Shown here: piece after piece, positions 36,979 through 47,744 of the stretch
How the letters are laid out: each line of letters opens with the position of its first letter
How positions within the stretch are numbered: the first letter of the stretch is position 1
Origin: Luzula sylvatica
Lineage: Eukaryota > Streptophyta > Magnoliopsida > Poales > Juncaceae
Length of the DNA: 64,000 nt
NCBI GenBank assembly: GCA_946800325.1
Contig: OX326957.1
Span: forward strand, 52,509,798-52,573,797
Direction: 5' to 3'
Made by a program: the position numbers and the translations under genes
Notes under the pieces: generated by a model
The model's database searches: none
The model's input: only the letters and a program-made list of their open reading frames with translations
What the model was told of the DNA's origin: nothing

Positions 36979-39900
36979 CTAGAAAGTCGGGGGTAGGCAG
37001 CTATCCGCGAAATCGGACTGGAGGATTCTAGACATATTGGCAAGGGTGTCGGCCTCCTGATTGAAGTGGCGAGGGAGATGGATAAAGGTGGGATCCTTGA
37101 TACGGCGTTTCCAAAGAAGGCAGGTTCTTGCGGCTGGTATAGCTTCTTTGTGGCTGAGAGAAATTGTCGCTGTTGATGTAAGAGTTTGCATGAGCGAAGC
37201 CACCTCCATATTATCAGAGAGAAACAAGATCGAGGACGAAAGAAGATGAGAGGACGATGCAAGAAATTGCATACTCATTTCTAAGGCAAGGAATTCACCG
37301 TGGAGGGGAGAGGCGATATCAGTGCGATATTGGGCTTCCGCTCTGAGGATCAGACCCGTTTGATTCTTCAGGATGAAGGCAATAGCCGCTCGATTCGACA
37401 GATCTCCAGAGTAATCAGTCCAGCAATACAATTCGTTGAGTCTCAAGAGGGGAGAGGTGAGAATCTGAGGGTGAAGAATTTTCTCCTTGAATCCAGTGAT
37501 GTTAACATCTTGAATTGCTTGTTGTATTGATAGATGAATCGGTTTCCTTTGTTTATTGAAGGTCCAATCGTTACGACGTTTCCATCTGTGCCAGAGCAAG
37601 GATAAGAATAACGGGGCCTGATGAGGAGGGATGATGGATAGCCAATTGGAGAGAATAGTAGGGACCTGGTCAGAGGGATCTATGGTCGGGATTAGAATGG
37701 GTGAAGCTAGCCAGAAGGAGATAGCTTGCGGACACCAGAAGAGCAGATGCAATAGAGATTCATCGTGAGTCTGACAGTCTTCGCAAATCGGAGAAAAGGA
37801 GGGTATGCGGAAGTGAAACTTGGATCTGGTAGGTAAAGCATTGTGCAGTATTCTCCAGATAAAGATTCTAATTTTGGGTAGTACACCTTTGATTTTGTAG
37901 ATAGAATTCCAGATAATCGACTGTACCGTTAGAGAAGGCCCCAAGGTTGAAGAATCGGCATTCGAGAGGATCTGATAAGCCTCTTTTACGGTAACTCTGC
38001 CGCTATTTGAGGTGGCCCAGATGCATTGATCGACCAAGTCATGTGTCAGCGGGAGCTGAAGGGTGCCAGAGGTTATTTTAAGGATATCATCGGGTTGAAA
38101 AATGGTTTCGAGTATGTTCATGTTCCATTGCTGCGAGATCGGATGGACCAGTTTGTTGACTGTTAAGCTTCTTACAACCGTGTTAACTGACCTATACAGA
38201 TTCGGAGAATTAAACCAGTTGTCACCAATGGCCCTGCATTTAGCACCGTTGCCAATTAACCATGAGGTGGTCTCTTGCAAGTAAGGTCTAAGAAGGAGTA
38301 AGGCTCTCCAGAATGGCGATCTATTGGCGGAGCGGCAAGAGGACCAAATTGTTGAAAGAGGTAAGTATTTAGCTATCATTTGATCAATCCATAATGCGTC
38401 TTCATGAGAGACAAGGCACCACAACTGTTTCAAGAGGAAAGCTTGGTTAAGAGTTTTTAAATTTTTTATATTTAGGCCACCTTGCAAACCAGGGAGTTCA
38501 AGTATGGACCAAGAGGCCCAAGCCATGTAACCCGAGGAGGCAGTGGAAGAAGCCCATAATTTTTTTTTCATGAGAGAAGTAAGATTTCGAATGATAGAAG
38601 AGGGTATAAGGTATGTGGCCATGAAGTAATTTGGTAGGGATTGTAATATGGACTGTATGAGAACTAAACGGCCTGCCTGAGTTAGATTTTTCTGTTTCCA
38701 TCCATTGAGCTTTTTCTGAAATTTTAGAATTAATTGATCGTAATCTAGATTTAGAGTACGACCAATGGTTGGATAAGATCCAAGATAAAAAATTTTACGT
38801 AGTGCATGAGTCGCTCCAAAGAGGTGAGAAATATCATTCTTGACCTGTTGAGGGGTATGTTTACTGAACCAAATAGTCGTTTTAGAAGGGTTTATGGATT
38901 GTCCAGAGACCGAACAGTAGGTATTTAGAATATTCTGAATGCATTCAGCCTCCTGAATCGTGGCCGACCCATAAATAATCAAGTCGTCAGCATACATGGA
39001 GTGGGTAAAGTTAGGTCCGCTGGGTCCAAGAGATAATCCTCTGATATTACCGGAAGATAGATGATAATGGAGCATTTGAGAGAGTAATTCGGTAGCTATA
39101 ATGAAAAGGAAAGGGGACATGGGGCAGCCTTGGGGAAGACCACGTTGGGGTTTGAAGAAACCATCCATCTTAGATCCAATTTGCAGGGATAATTTTGTTG
39201 AGGATATACATAGCATAATCCACTCAATAAATTTCGTGGGGAAATCCATGTAATGTAACATTTCTTCTAGAAAGCACCATTCAATATAGTCGAAAGCCTT
39301 CTTGAGAGCAATTTTGAGCGCAAAAGAGTGCTTCTTATATGAGGAAGAATGGAATGAATGAAGTACTTCTTTGTGAAGAATAACATTATCATGAATGAAT
39401 CTGCCCGAGATAAAGCCAGTTTGATTCAAGGATATAATGGATGGGATTAATGGTTTCATTCGGTTAGTAATGATTTTAGCTGTAACTTTATAAAGAAAGT
39501 TACAGATCCCCAGGGGCCTATAGTCAGAGATAGTGCTTGGATTGTTGGCTTTAGGAATGAAACAAACTTTAGTATCGCCAAATGAAGAAGGAATGGCTTG
39601 GGCTTGTACAATTTGGTTAATGGATTGGTTTATGTGAGATTCAAATTCGTGCCAGTGGGTTTGGAAAAATCTAGCGTGAATCCCTTCTGGGCCAGGGGCC
39701 TTATTAGGCCCAAGATGTTTAACGACCGAAGCAATCTCAAATGAAGAAGGAATTTGCTGGTGATTCGGTTTCATTTCGTAATTGATTTTAGGGATCAAAG
39801 AAATAATCTGAGGTGGTATTATTTCACGAATTTTAGGCGGATGAACAGAAGTATAAATTTCTTTATACGCACGGACAAAATCTTGTCGAATAGATGCTTC

Positions 39901-41064
39901 GGAAGTGAACCATGTGCCCTGGTCAGATTGGATAGCAGTAATCGAGTTGGTTCTTTTTCTGATGGAGGCGGCCGCGTGGAAAAAACGAGAGTTAAGATCA
40001 CCCTCGTTCGCCCAAGAGATTCTAGATCTTTGAGCCCAACATTCGTGTTGAAAAAGTAGGCATTCGGAATGAGCTTGCTGAAGTGTGATAATTTGATTTC
40101 CGAAAAACGATGGGTTAAGGTGAAGTTGGGCCTGGGCTGAGTTAATTTGGGCTTCGAGGTTAGATAGTTTTTTGTCAGGTAGAAATGAGTGAGAGCGGGC
40201 CCAAGTAGATATGGTCTTCTTAACATTAGAGATAGTGCAGTCCCAAGGTAGGTCAGCACTGTTAGAGAGGGAGAGAGATTTGATAACCTCCGAAAAATCA
40301 ACTTTATAATACCACCAGTTTTCAATACGAAAGAGTCTTTTGGAGGAGTGAGATTGGGATAAATTAAGTTTCAAAAGGAGAGGGCAGTGGTCGCTGTTCA
40401 GTGGTGGAAGATGGAAAATTTTTGCATCCGGAAAGATCGAGAGCCATTGGTGAGAGGATAGAGCACGGTCCAATCGTTCCTTTATTAAATTACTAGAGAA
40501 TTGTCGATTCGTCCACGTATACGCCGGACCAATATAGCCCAGGTCTATTAGGCCTGCATTGGTGATCATTTGATTGAAAGATGAGGCATTTCTATGTCGT
40601 CTCGTGGTTGATCCACCCCATTTTTCGTGCAAATTTGTGATTGAGTTGAAATCTCCTATAGTAAACAAATTCTGATTTGGGAGATTAGAATAAAAACATA
40701 TTGCATCCCATATGGCTCTATTGTGATAACCATGAGGGTCGGCATAGACAGCAAATAGGGTCCAGGGAGGTTTAGAGGGACAAGAACGAACTTGTGCAAC
40801 GATGAAGTATCGATCATGATGGATAATATTCAGCGATGTTTGGTTATTCCATAAGAGCCAGAGCCCCCCGGAGGAACCAGTGGATGGGACTATGAACGAG
40901 TTAGGTAAGGGGAGAGATTTGATGATGGTGGATGATTTGGTTACGTTACAACGAGTGTCGCAAATGAAGGCGATATCGGCACTCGTGCAGCGGAGGTATC
41001 GCTGTAGGGAACGTATAGATGCCGGGCCTCCACAACCCCGGCCATTCCAAGCAAAGAGACTCAT
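36979..41064 (-). CDS. LINE ORF2: endonuclease, reverse transcriptase, zinc motif, RNase H
   Basis: 1361 residues, open throughout. AP-endonuclease domain at about 1-235 (WNGRG, GDFNSI, RLDRAL, SDHCPLLL; the usual ETK is DTR). Reverse transcriptase at about 450-760 (DYRPLGICNF, NQTGFISGR, SMYADDLIIYG). A zf-RVT region follows (FIWRILHNALPTRSK, CEDCQTHDESLLHLLFWCP), then a C-terminal RNase H (CWTDYSGD, GEFLALEMS, FLSDNMEV, FNQEADTLAN). Motif A reads LKIALKKAFD: the catalytic Asp is Ala at residue 586 (codon at 39307-39309), and motif B reads RGLPQG where RGLRQG is usual. The protein should cut but not polymerise DNA. The start overlaps the ORF1 stop as ATGA. Confidence 0.9.
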   Translation of the reverse strand: MSLFAWNGRGCGGPASIRSLQRYLRCTSADIAFICDTRCNVTKSSTIIKSLPLPNSFIVPSTGSSGGLWLLWNNQTSLNIIHHDRYFIVAQVRSCPSKPPWTLFAVYADPHGYHNRAIWDAICFYSNLPNQNLFTIGDFNSITNLHEKWGGSTTRRHRNASSFNQMITNAGLIDLGYIGPAYTWTNRQFSSNLIKERLDRALSSHQWLSIFPDAKIFHLPPLNSDHCPLLLKLNLSQSHSSKRLFRIENWWYYKVDFSEVIKSLSLSNSADLPWDCTISNVKKTISTWARSHSFLPDKKLSNLEAQINSAQAQLHLNPSFFGNQIITLQQAHSECLLFQHECWAQRSRISWANEGDLNSRFFHAAASIRKRTNSITAIQSDQGTWFTSEASIRQDFVRAYKEIYTSVHPPKIREIIPPQIISLIPKINYEMKPNHQQIPSSFEIASVVKHLGPNKAPGPEGIHARFFQTHWHEFESHINQSINQIVQAQAIPSSFGDTKVCFIPKANNPSTISDYRPLGICNFLYKVTAKIITNRMKPLIPSIISLNQTGFISGRFIHDNVILHKEVLHSFHSSSYKKHSFALKIALKKAFDYIEWCFLEEMLHYMDFPTKFIEWIMLCISSTKLSLQIGSKMDGFFKPQRGLPQGCPMSPFLFIIATELLSQMLHYHLSSGNIRGLSLGPSGPNFTHSMYADDLIIYGSATIQEAECIQNILNTYCSVSGQSINPSKTTIWFSKHTPQQVKNDISHLFGATHALRKIFYLGSYPTIGRTLNLDYDQLILKFQKKLNGWKQKNLTQAGRLVLIQSILQSLPNYFMATYLIPSSIIRNLTSLMKKKLWASSTASSGYMAWASWSILELPGLQGGLNIKNLKTLNQAFLLKQLWCLVSHEDALWIDQMIAKYLPLSTIWSSCRSANRSPFWRALLLLRPYLQETTSWLIGNGAKCRAIGDNWFNSPNLYRSVNTVVRSLTVNKLVHPISQQWNMNILETIFQPDDILKITSGTLQLPLTHDLVDQCIWATSNSGRVTVKEAYQILSNADSSTLGPSLTVQSIIWNSIYKIKGVLPKIRIFIWRILHNALPTRSKFHFRIPSFSPICEDCQTHDESLLHLLFWCPQAISFWLASPILIPTIDPSDQVPTILSNWLSIIPPHQAPLFLSLLWHRWKRRNDWTFNKQRKPIHLSIQQAIQDVNITGFKEKILHPQILTSPLLRLNELYCWTDYSGDLSNRAAIAFILKNQTGLILRAEAQYRTDIASPLHGEFLALEMSMQFLASSSHLLSSSILFLSDNMEVASLMQTLTSTATISLSHKEAIPAARTCLLWKRRIKDPTFIHLPRHFNQEADTLANMSRILQSDFADSCLPPTF

Positions 41065-42122
41065 TGGGTGTGCGACGGACCAACCGGGTCCATCGCCTTG
41101 ATTCGTTTTGGTAAGGAGTTATTTGGTGGAGATTGAGTATGAGAAGAAGTGTTTAGAGTGAAAGTCGAGTGATCATGGGTAGTAGGGTTCTTATTGTGAT
41201 CGCGAGGAAACAGGGAGGGGAGTGGGCGCTTAGAGTTATTGGATGAGGAGTGGGACCAGACATGATCATCATTATTCTTGCAGAAACGGGGAACAAGAGC
41301 AGGTTCTACTATCCGCTTGCCTAGTCTCTTTGATATGAGGCCTGATATAGCTTCTTGCTGCTGATTCATCGTGGAGCTCATGGCAAGAAGTCGATGATGA
41401 TCTGGGCATGTAGGGACTTCGTGGCCTAGAGAGCCACAAAACAAGCAAAGACGAGGAACCTTTTCATAAACAAGGTAGATTATAAAACATTCTCCGCTTG
41501 GGAGAGTGGCTTCAACGTGGTCTTTAAAAGGTTTGTTGAGGTCGAGAGAAATTTTTATCTTGAAGAATTTGCGACCGACAATAAATGCTGGAGTAGGAGC
41601 TGAAAGAGGTTTGCCTACTGCTGAGGCAAGTTCTACTAGGCCATATTCCGAGAGTATATCGACATGAGGGTGGTGAAACTGTACCCAGGTGTCGAGTTTG
41701 TCAAAGATAGCATTTGAGACTTCGGTTTGGCTAGTGACTCTCTTTAAAAGGACTAGATCATTACGATATGACCATGGTGATTTGTTGAGGACATGCTCAA
41801 GCTCAGCATCATTAGAGAATTCGGCCAGAAAGAGATTAGGTCTAACTTCTTTGAAACTAGTGGAGGGGTCTGCCTTCCAGATTTTAGTCATGTGAGCTGT
41901 AAATGGGGCATCGAAAACCGGTCTATCGGTAATAATGCGGACTAGTATGCAGAGGGACCAGTTATGTGTTGAGAGACCACGGTTGGAGATTTGGATTGAT
42001 TTCCTATTGGGATCAATCGGCATATGAATACTGGAGAGACGACGAATGAGATCAGCGTCGTATTGGGTTGGAGAAGTAGGACGGCTGGAGCTCGGAGATG
42101 CATTTTTAGAGTTAGGGTTCAT
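41061..42122 (-). CDS. LINE ORF1, DUF4283-like with CCHC zinc knuckle
   Basis: 353 residues. The central region (LFLAEFSNDAELEHVLNKSP, SYRNDLVLLKR, TWVQFHHPHVD) matches the DUF4283-type RNA-binding region seen in plant LINE ORF1 proteins. A zinc knuckle follows at about residue 225-245 (CLFCGSLGHEVPTC, spacing C-x2-C-x4-H-x4-C). The rest is Ser/Pro-rich and basic. ORF1 proteins coat LINE RNA. The stop overlaps the ORF2 start by four bases (ATGA at 41061-41064), suggesting termination-reinitiation. It has no counterpart in the right arm. Confidence 0.85.
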   Translation of the reverse strand: MNPNSKNASPSSSRPTSPTQYDADLIRRLSSIHMPIDPNRKSIQISNRGLSTHNWSLCILVRIITDRPVFDAPFTAHMTKIWKADPSTSFKEVRPNLFLAEFSNDAELEHVLNKSPWSYRNDLVLLKRVTSQTEVSNAIFDKLDTWVQFHHPHVDILSEYGLVELASAVGKPLSAPTPAFIVGRKFFKIKISLDLNKPFKDHVEATLPSGECFIIYLVYEKVPRLCLFCGSLGHEVPTCPDHHRLLAMSSTMNQQQEAISGLISKRLGKRIVEPALVPRFCKNNDDHVWSHSSSNNSKRPLPSLFPRDHNKNPTTHDHSTFTLNTSSHTQSPPNNSLPKRIKAMDPVGPSHTQ

Positions 42123-42420
42123 GTTGTCGTGAAGGAATTTGTGAGGATAGATATAAGAGAGAGAGAGAGAGAGAGAGGGGGGGAGAGAAGACGTAATGGG
42201 GTAGGGGTATAAAGGATAGGGAGAATAGGGCCAGGACCCAAAATAGATGGTTCGTATTCTTTCGTTATTGTCTTAATAGAGTGAGATGAAGTTGGAGTGT
42301 AGTGGACATGTGGTTCATTTTTATTGGGCAGTGTGGAATTTTTCAGAGTCTGAAATACTGGGGTAGAAAGGATACTGTCATAATGACAGTGTACAGTTTT
42401 TTGTATATTACTTGTGGGGG

Positions 42421-43329
42421 TCATTGGATTTTTTGCGGCAGTGGTAGTGTGGCTATTCGTGGGCTCAGTCCATGGTTTAGAATAGGAAGTAGTGGATATG
42501 ATATGAAGATTTGGAGAAGAAGAGTGAGGAGTATAGAGTCGTGATGGGAAGTGTAATTAGCTGCTAAAAATTGGGGTAGCAAGTTGTATTCTGCACCAGA
42601 GGACTCGTCCAAGGAGGGGGGGTTATCATTATTGGGAGAAGGTGGTGGGAGATTGTTAATTATTTCATTGTCAGGATCGGCGGGAGGCAGCGCGTTGCCA
42701 TTATCATCAACCGGAAACTCCACTTGTCTTTGTATGAATACATCAGACCATTCTTTGTCATGAGTGAGGCGAAGGACAGGTGGTATTATTTTGATGGAGG
42801 AAGTAATGATGCTGACTCGGAGAGAGGATTTATCTGCACCATTGATATTGGCCGGAGCAACCGAGATAATCCTACCAAGGGGTTGTAAGGCCTGCTGGAA
42901 GTAATCGAAGTGCCAGTAGTTGAGAGGGAAATTGGTCATACGAAGGGTGACTCGGACGAAGTGAGGGATGGGGAAGGAGATCATGCCAGTTTGCCATGGG
43001 AGTACCGCAAAGCCATGTTGTTCTTCTATAAAAACGGCATCGTGGATCAAACGGTTAGTCGAGAGTCAGGGAGGGAGCCAGCAAAGAAACGAGTTGTCTT
43101 CATACGTTGAGATCGAGTAATCTGAATGAACGCCTTCATAGAGCTGAATTAGTGTCTGTCTGATCATGTATGGATTTAGAGGCGTATGCGCATGGAGTTG
43201 GTGTATAATAATGGTTCTAGCTAAAGGTTCAGCAATCTCATTATGGTTATTTCGTCGAATGAGTGTATTGCACACCACTGGCAGTTGCATAGCCGGCCAG
43301 GGCTGCCCAAAATCCATGGAGAACGGCAA
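42421..43329 (-). pseudogene. Additional LINE upstream ORF, interrupted by one TGA
   Basis: One reverse-strand frame from an ATG at 43329 to 42421 (about 302 codons), broken by a single TGA at 43066-43068 after NSFLCWLPP. The downstream part reads RLIHDAVFIEEQHGFAVLPW, VRVTLRMTNFPLNYWHFDYF and QPLGRIISVAP. That resembles the domain, followed by a short linker, of plant DUF4283-like proteins, then a Pro/Asp/Asn-rich tail. It lies upstream of ORF1, separated by a CT-rich tract (42150-42180). It could be a duplicated ORF1-type domain or captured gene; the stop may be a mutation in this copy. Confidence 0.55.
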
Positions 43330-43525
43330 AGTAGCAACGAAGAGAATAGAGAAGGGGACAGAGAGAATTGTAGGAGAGTAGGAGGAGAGTAGGACGGTAG
43401 GAGGAGAGATTTTAGGAGGGATACTGGTAGGAGGGAAGAAGAAGAAAAGGAGAGGACAAGGTCGCCATTAGAGGATTAGGTCGCCATTAGAGATCATGGT
43501 CAAAAATCTCGAGAGTAATGATCAT

Positions 43526-43954
43526 TGTGTACACGTAGGCGATGAGCATATGAGGCCGTTCGATATAATAGTAAAAAGACTGTGAGAAAACGAATTGTAT
43601 ACTCTAGTTTACTAGGTTTCAGAGTGGGTCTTACTTGTCAGTCTTTCATATTTCAAAAATGCACAACACATTTATTTTAGGTGCACCGTGAGATTTTACC
43701 TATTATACAGTATTACTTACATTACAAATGCTGTAAGCAAAGTAAAATAATAGTAAATATATGTTGTTAATGCTGTAAGCAAAGTAAAATAATAGTAAAC
43801 ATGGAAAAAAGAAAATTATTTATGCAATTGTCTTCAAAATAGTACATAACATGATTTTTATTGAAAAATAAAATTCTAAAAACTATAGAGATATTATATT
43901 TGATCATAAAAATCTTTGGAACCATAAAAAGTTATAGGATATAAAAAGCTTTCA
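43526..43954. other. Palindrome spacer flank
   Basis: Non-coding DNA after the LINE 5' target duplication. Contains a direct repeat ATGCTGTAAGCAAAGTAAAA at about 43729 and 43770. Nothing else seen. Confidence 0.6.
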
Positions 43955-44035
43955 TATTGAAAACTGGTGGTATTATACTTTCCCAATCTCACTCCTCCAA
44001 AAGATTCTTTCGTATTGAAAACTGGTGGTATTATA
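43955..44035. repeat. 23-bp templated duplication at the palindrome junction
   Basis: TATTGAAAACTGGTGGTATT plus ATA occurs at 43955-43977, immediately outside the truncated LINE, and again in its native LINE context at 44013-44035. Confidence 0.85.
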
Positions 44036-47000
44036 AAGCTGATTTTTCGGAGGTTATCAAATCTCTCTCCCTCTCTAACAGTGCTGACCTACCTTGGGAC
44101 TGCACTATCTCTAATGTTAAGAAGACCATATCTACTTGGGCCCGCTCTCACTCATTTCTACCTGACAAAAAACTATCTAACCTCGAAGCCCAAATTAACT
44201 CAGCCCAGGCCCAACTTCACCTTAACCCATCGTTTTTCGGAAATCAAATTATCACACTTTAGCAAGCTCATTCCGAATGCCTACTTTTTCAACACGAATA
44301 TTGGGCTCAAATATCTAGAATCTCTTGGGAAGACGAGGGTGATCTTAACTCTCGTTTTTTCCACGCGGCCGCCTCCATCAGAAAAAGAACCAACTCGATT
44401 ACTGCTATCCAATCTGACCAGGGCACATGGTTCACTTCCGAAGCATCTATTCGACAAGATTTTGTCCGTGCGTATAAAGAAATTTATACTTCTGTTCATC
44501 CGCCTAAAATTCGTGAAATAATACCACCTCAGATTATTTCTTTGATCCCTAAAATCAATTACGAAATGAAACCGAATCACCAGCAAATTCCTTCTTCATT
44601 TGAGATTGCTTCGGTCGTTAAACATCTTGGGCCTAATAAGGCCCCTGGCCCAGAAGGGATTCACGCTAGATTTTTCCAAACCCACTGGCACGAATTTGAA
44701 TCTCACATAAACCAATCCATTAACCAAATTGTACAAGCCCAAGTCATTCCTTCTTCATTTGGCGATACTAAAGTTTGTTTCATTCCTAAAGCCAACAATC
44801 CAAGCACTATCTCTGACTACAGGCCCCTGGGGATCTGTAACTTTCTTTATAAAGTTACAGCTAAAATCATTACTAACCGAATGAAACCATTAATCCCATC
44901 CATTATATCCTTGAATCAAACTGGCTTTATCTCGGGCAGATTCATTCATGATAATGTTATTCTTCACAAAGAAGTACTTCATTCATTCCATTCTTCCTCA
45001 TATAAGAAGCACTCTTTTGCGCTCAAAATTGATCTCAAGAAGGCTTTCGACTATATTGAATGGTGCTTTCTAGAAGAAATGTTACATTACATGGATTTCC
45101 CCACGAAATTTATTGAGTGGATTATGCTATGTATATCCTCAACAAAATTATCCCTGCAAATTGGATCTAAGATGGATGGTTTCTTCAAACCCCAACGTGG
45201 TCTTCGCCAAGGCTGCCCCCTGTCCCCTTTCCTTTTCATTATAGCTACCGAATTACTCTCTCAAATGCTCCATTATCATCTATCTTCCGGTAATATCAGA
45301 GGATTATCTCTTGGACCCAGCGGACCTAACTTTACCCACTCCATGTATGCTGACGACTTGATTATTTATGGGTCGGCCACGATTCAGGAGGCTAAATGCA
45401 TTCAGAATATTCTAAATACCTACTGTTCGGTCTCTGGACAATCCATAAACCCTTCTAAAACGACTATTTGGTTCAATAAACATACCCCTCAACAGGTCAA
45501 GAATGATATTTCTCACCTCTTTGGAGCGACTCATGCACTACGTAAAGAAAATTATCTTGGATCTTATGCTACCATTGGTCGTACTCTAAATCTAGATTAC
45601 GATCAATTAATTCTAAAATTTCAGAAAAAGCTCAATGGATGGAAACAGAAAAATCTAACTCAGGCAGGCCGTTTAGTTCTCATACAGTCCATATTACAAT
45701 CCCTACCAAATTACTTCATGGCCACAGACCTTATACCCTCTTCTATCATTCGAAAGCTTACTTCTCTCATGAAAAAAATCTTCTGGGCTTCTTCCACTGC
45801 CTCCTCGGGTTACATGGCTTGGGCCTCTTGGTCCATACTTGAACTCCCTGGTTTGCAAGGTGGCCTAAATATAAAAAATTTAAAAACTCTTAACCAATCT
45901 TTCCTCTTGAAACAGTTGCGGCGCCTTGTCTCTCATGAAGACGCATTATGGATTGATCAAATGATAGCTAAATACTTACCTCTTTCAACAATTTGGTCCT
46001 CTTGCCGCTCCGCCAATAGATCGCCATTCTGGAGGGCCTTACTCCTTCTTAGACCTTACTTGCAAGAGACCACCTCATCGTTAATTGGCAACGGTGCTAA
46101 ATGCAGGGCCATTGGTGACAACTGGTTTAATTCTCCGAATCTGTATAGGTCAGTTAACACGGTTGTAAGAAGCTTAACAGTCAACAAACTGGTCCATCCG
46201 ATCTCGCAGCAATGGAACATGAACATACTCGAAACCATTTTTCAACCCGATGATATCCTTAAAATAACCTCTGGCACCCTTCAGCTCCCGCTGACACATG
46301 ACTTGGTCGATCAATGCATCTGGGCCACCTCAAATAGCGGCAGAGTTACCGTAAAAGAGGCTTATCAGATCCTCTCGAATGCCGATTCTTCAACCTTGGG
46401 TCCTTTTCTAACGGTACAGTCGAATATCTGGAATTCTATCTACAAAATCAAAGGTGTACTACCCAAAATTAGAATCTTTATCTGGAGAATACTGCACAAT
46501 GCTTTACCTACCAGATCCAAGCTTCACTTCCGCATACCCTCCTTTTCTCCGATTTGCGAAGACTGTCAGACTCACGATGAATCTCTATTGCATCTGCTCT
46601 TCTGGTGTCCGCAAGCTATCTCCTTCTGGCTAGCTTCACCCATTCTAATCCCGACCACAGATCCCTCTGACCAGGTCCCTACTATTCTCTCCAATTGGCT
46701 ATCCATCACCCCTCCTCATCAGGCCCCTTTATTCTTATCCTTGCTCTGGCACAGATGGAAACGTCGTAACGATTGGACCTTCAATAAACAAAGGAAACCG
46801 ATTCATCTATCAATACAACAAGCAATTCAAGATGTTAACATCACTGGATTCAAGGAGAAAATTCTTCACCCTCAGATTCTCACCTCTCCCCTCTTGAGAC
46901 CCAACGAATTGTATTGCTGGACTGATTACTCTGGAGATCTTTCGAATCGAGCGGCTATTGCCTTCATCCTGAAGAATCAAACGGGTCTGATCCTCAGAGC

Positions 47001-47361
47001 GGAAGCCCAATATCGCACTGATATCGCCTCTCCCCTCCACGGTGAATTCCTTGCCTTAGAAATGAGTATGCAATTTCTTGCATCGTCCTCTCATCTTCTT
47101 TCGTCCTCGATCTTGTTTCTCTCTGATAATATGGAGGTGGCTTCGCTCATGCAAACTCTTACATCAACAGCGACAATTTCTCTCAGCCACAAAGAAGCTA
47201 TACCAGCCGCAAGAACCTGCCTTCTTTGGAAACGCCGTATCAAGGATCGCACCTTTATCCATATCCCTCGCCACTTCAATCAGGAGGCCGACACCCTTGC
47301 CAATATGTCTAGAATCCTCCAGTCCGATTTCGCGGATAGCTGCCTACCCCCGACTTTCTAG
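43981..47361 (+). pseudogene. LINE ORF2 fragment: reverse transcriptase to RNase H, one nonsense codon
   Basis: Endonuclease domain absent. The frame is open except for one TAG at about 44261-44263, where the left copy has CAG (Gln, in TLQQAHSE). Beyond it, 939 residues are uninterrupted from 44542. Unlike the left copy, motif A is intact (LKIDLKKAFD, Asp codon at 45031-45033) and motif B reads RGLRQGCPLSPF. YADD, the zinc region (CEDCQTHDESLLH) and RNase H motifs are all kept. It could encode a reverse transcriptase lacking endonuclease if translated from an internal start; no promoter evidence. Confidence 0.85.
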
Positions 47362-47530
47362 GGTTCCTTGCTCCTATCCCCCTGAAGCACATTCAGTAGT
47401 TTACGACTGGATTTTAATTAATTACTTTTCTTCTGAGTACTTCTTTCAGTTTATGTTATTGTTTATTTACTATGTAAAATACTCTTTATTACTATTTTTA
47501 AAGCCCACGGGCCTTTCTTCAAAAAAAAAA
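43981..47530 (+). mobile_element. 5'-truncated LINE copy, right arm
   Basis: Matches the full-length LINE from residue ~235 of ORF2 to the poly(A), and ends against the same target flank (ATGATCATTACTCTCCC at 47530). It is therefore a duplicated piece of the same insertion, not an independent insertion. Confidence 0.88.
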
Positions 47531-47730
47531 TGATCATTACTCTCCCTGCAAAAACTCAGATCTTCTATGCAAAAAACTCAATACAAACACATTAATATAA
47601 TTATGTTATGTTATGTATCCTCCTTGTACACGAAAATTATTAAGTGTCGTGCACAGAGAATAAAAGAAGATGTGCCTTCTTATACTGTGTCGCCATGGAT
47701 AATTTTGCCATAAGAGTCTCACTCCATTCT

Positions 47731-47744
47731 CTCTCTCTCTCTCG

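Larger units (their letters stand above)
27128..40359. repeat. Left arm of a giant imperfect palindrome
   Basis: Inverted copy of 43981-56375. Matching landmarks: hAT MITE 27155-28196 with 55312-56353; GGACTCT palindromes near 28.7 kb and 54.7 kb; copia relic 29347-29920 with about 53640-54190; TRM6 3' part with 50240-50936; small gene 34512-36640 with 47700-49840; LINE 36809-40359 with 43981-47530. The segment about 30668-33447 has no right counterpart. Confidence 0.88.
36809..43510 (-). mobile_element. Full-length L1-type LINE retrotransposon, 6.7 kb
   Basis: Bounded by perfect 15-bp target duplications GAGAGTAATGATCAT at 36794-36808 and 43511-43525. The 3' end carries a short poly(A) (T run at 36809-36819) after CCACGGGCCTTTCTTC. 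Reverse-strand order: an interrupted upstream ORF (43329-42421), ORF1 (42122-41061) and ORF2 (41064-36979). The inner palindrome boundary falls inside it at 40359; only the 3' half is mirrored. Confidence 0.92.

Noticed and set aside
37061..40325. Short ORFs on both strands within the LINE
   Set aside because: They overlap the 1361-codon ORF2 in other frames and recur at mirrored positions in the right arm; shadows.
43981..47530. Second, independent LINE insertion
   Set aside because: Its 3' end meets the same target flank as the full-length copy and its outer DNA is mirrored too, so it is part of the inverted duplication.
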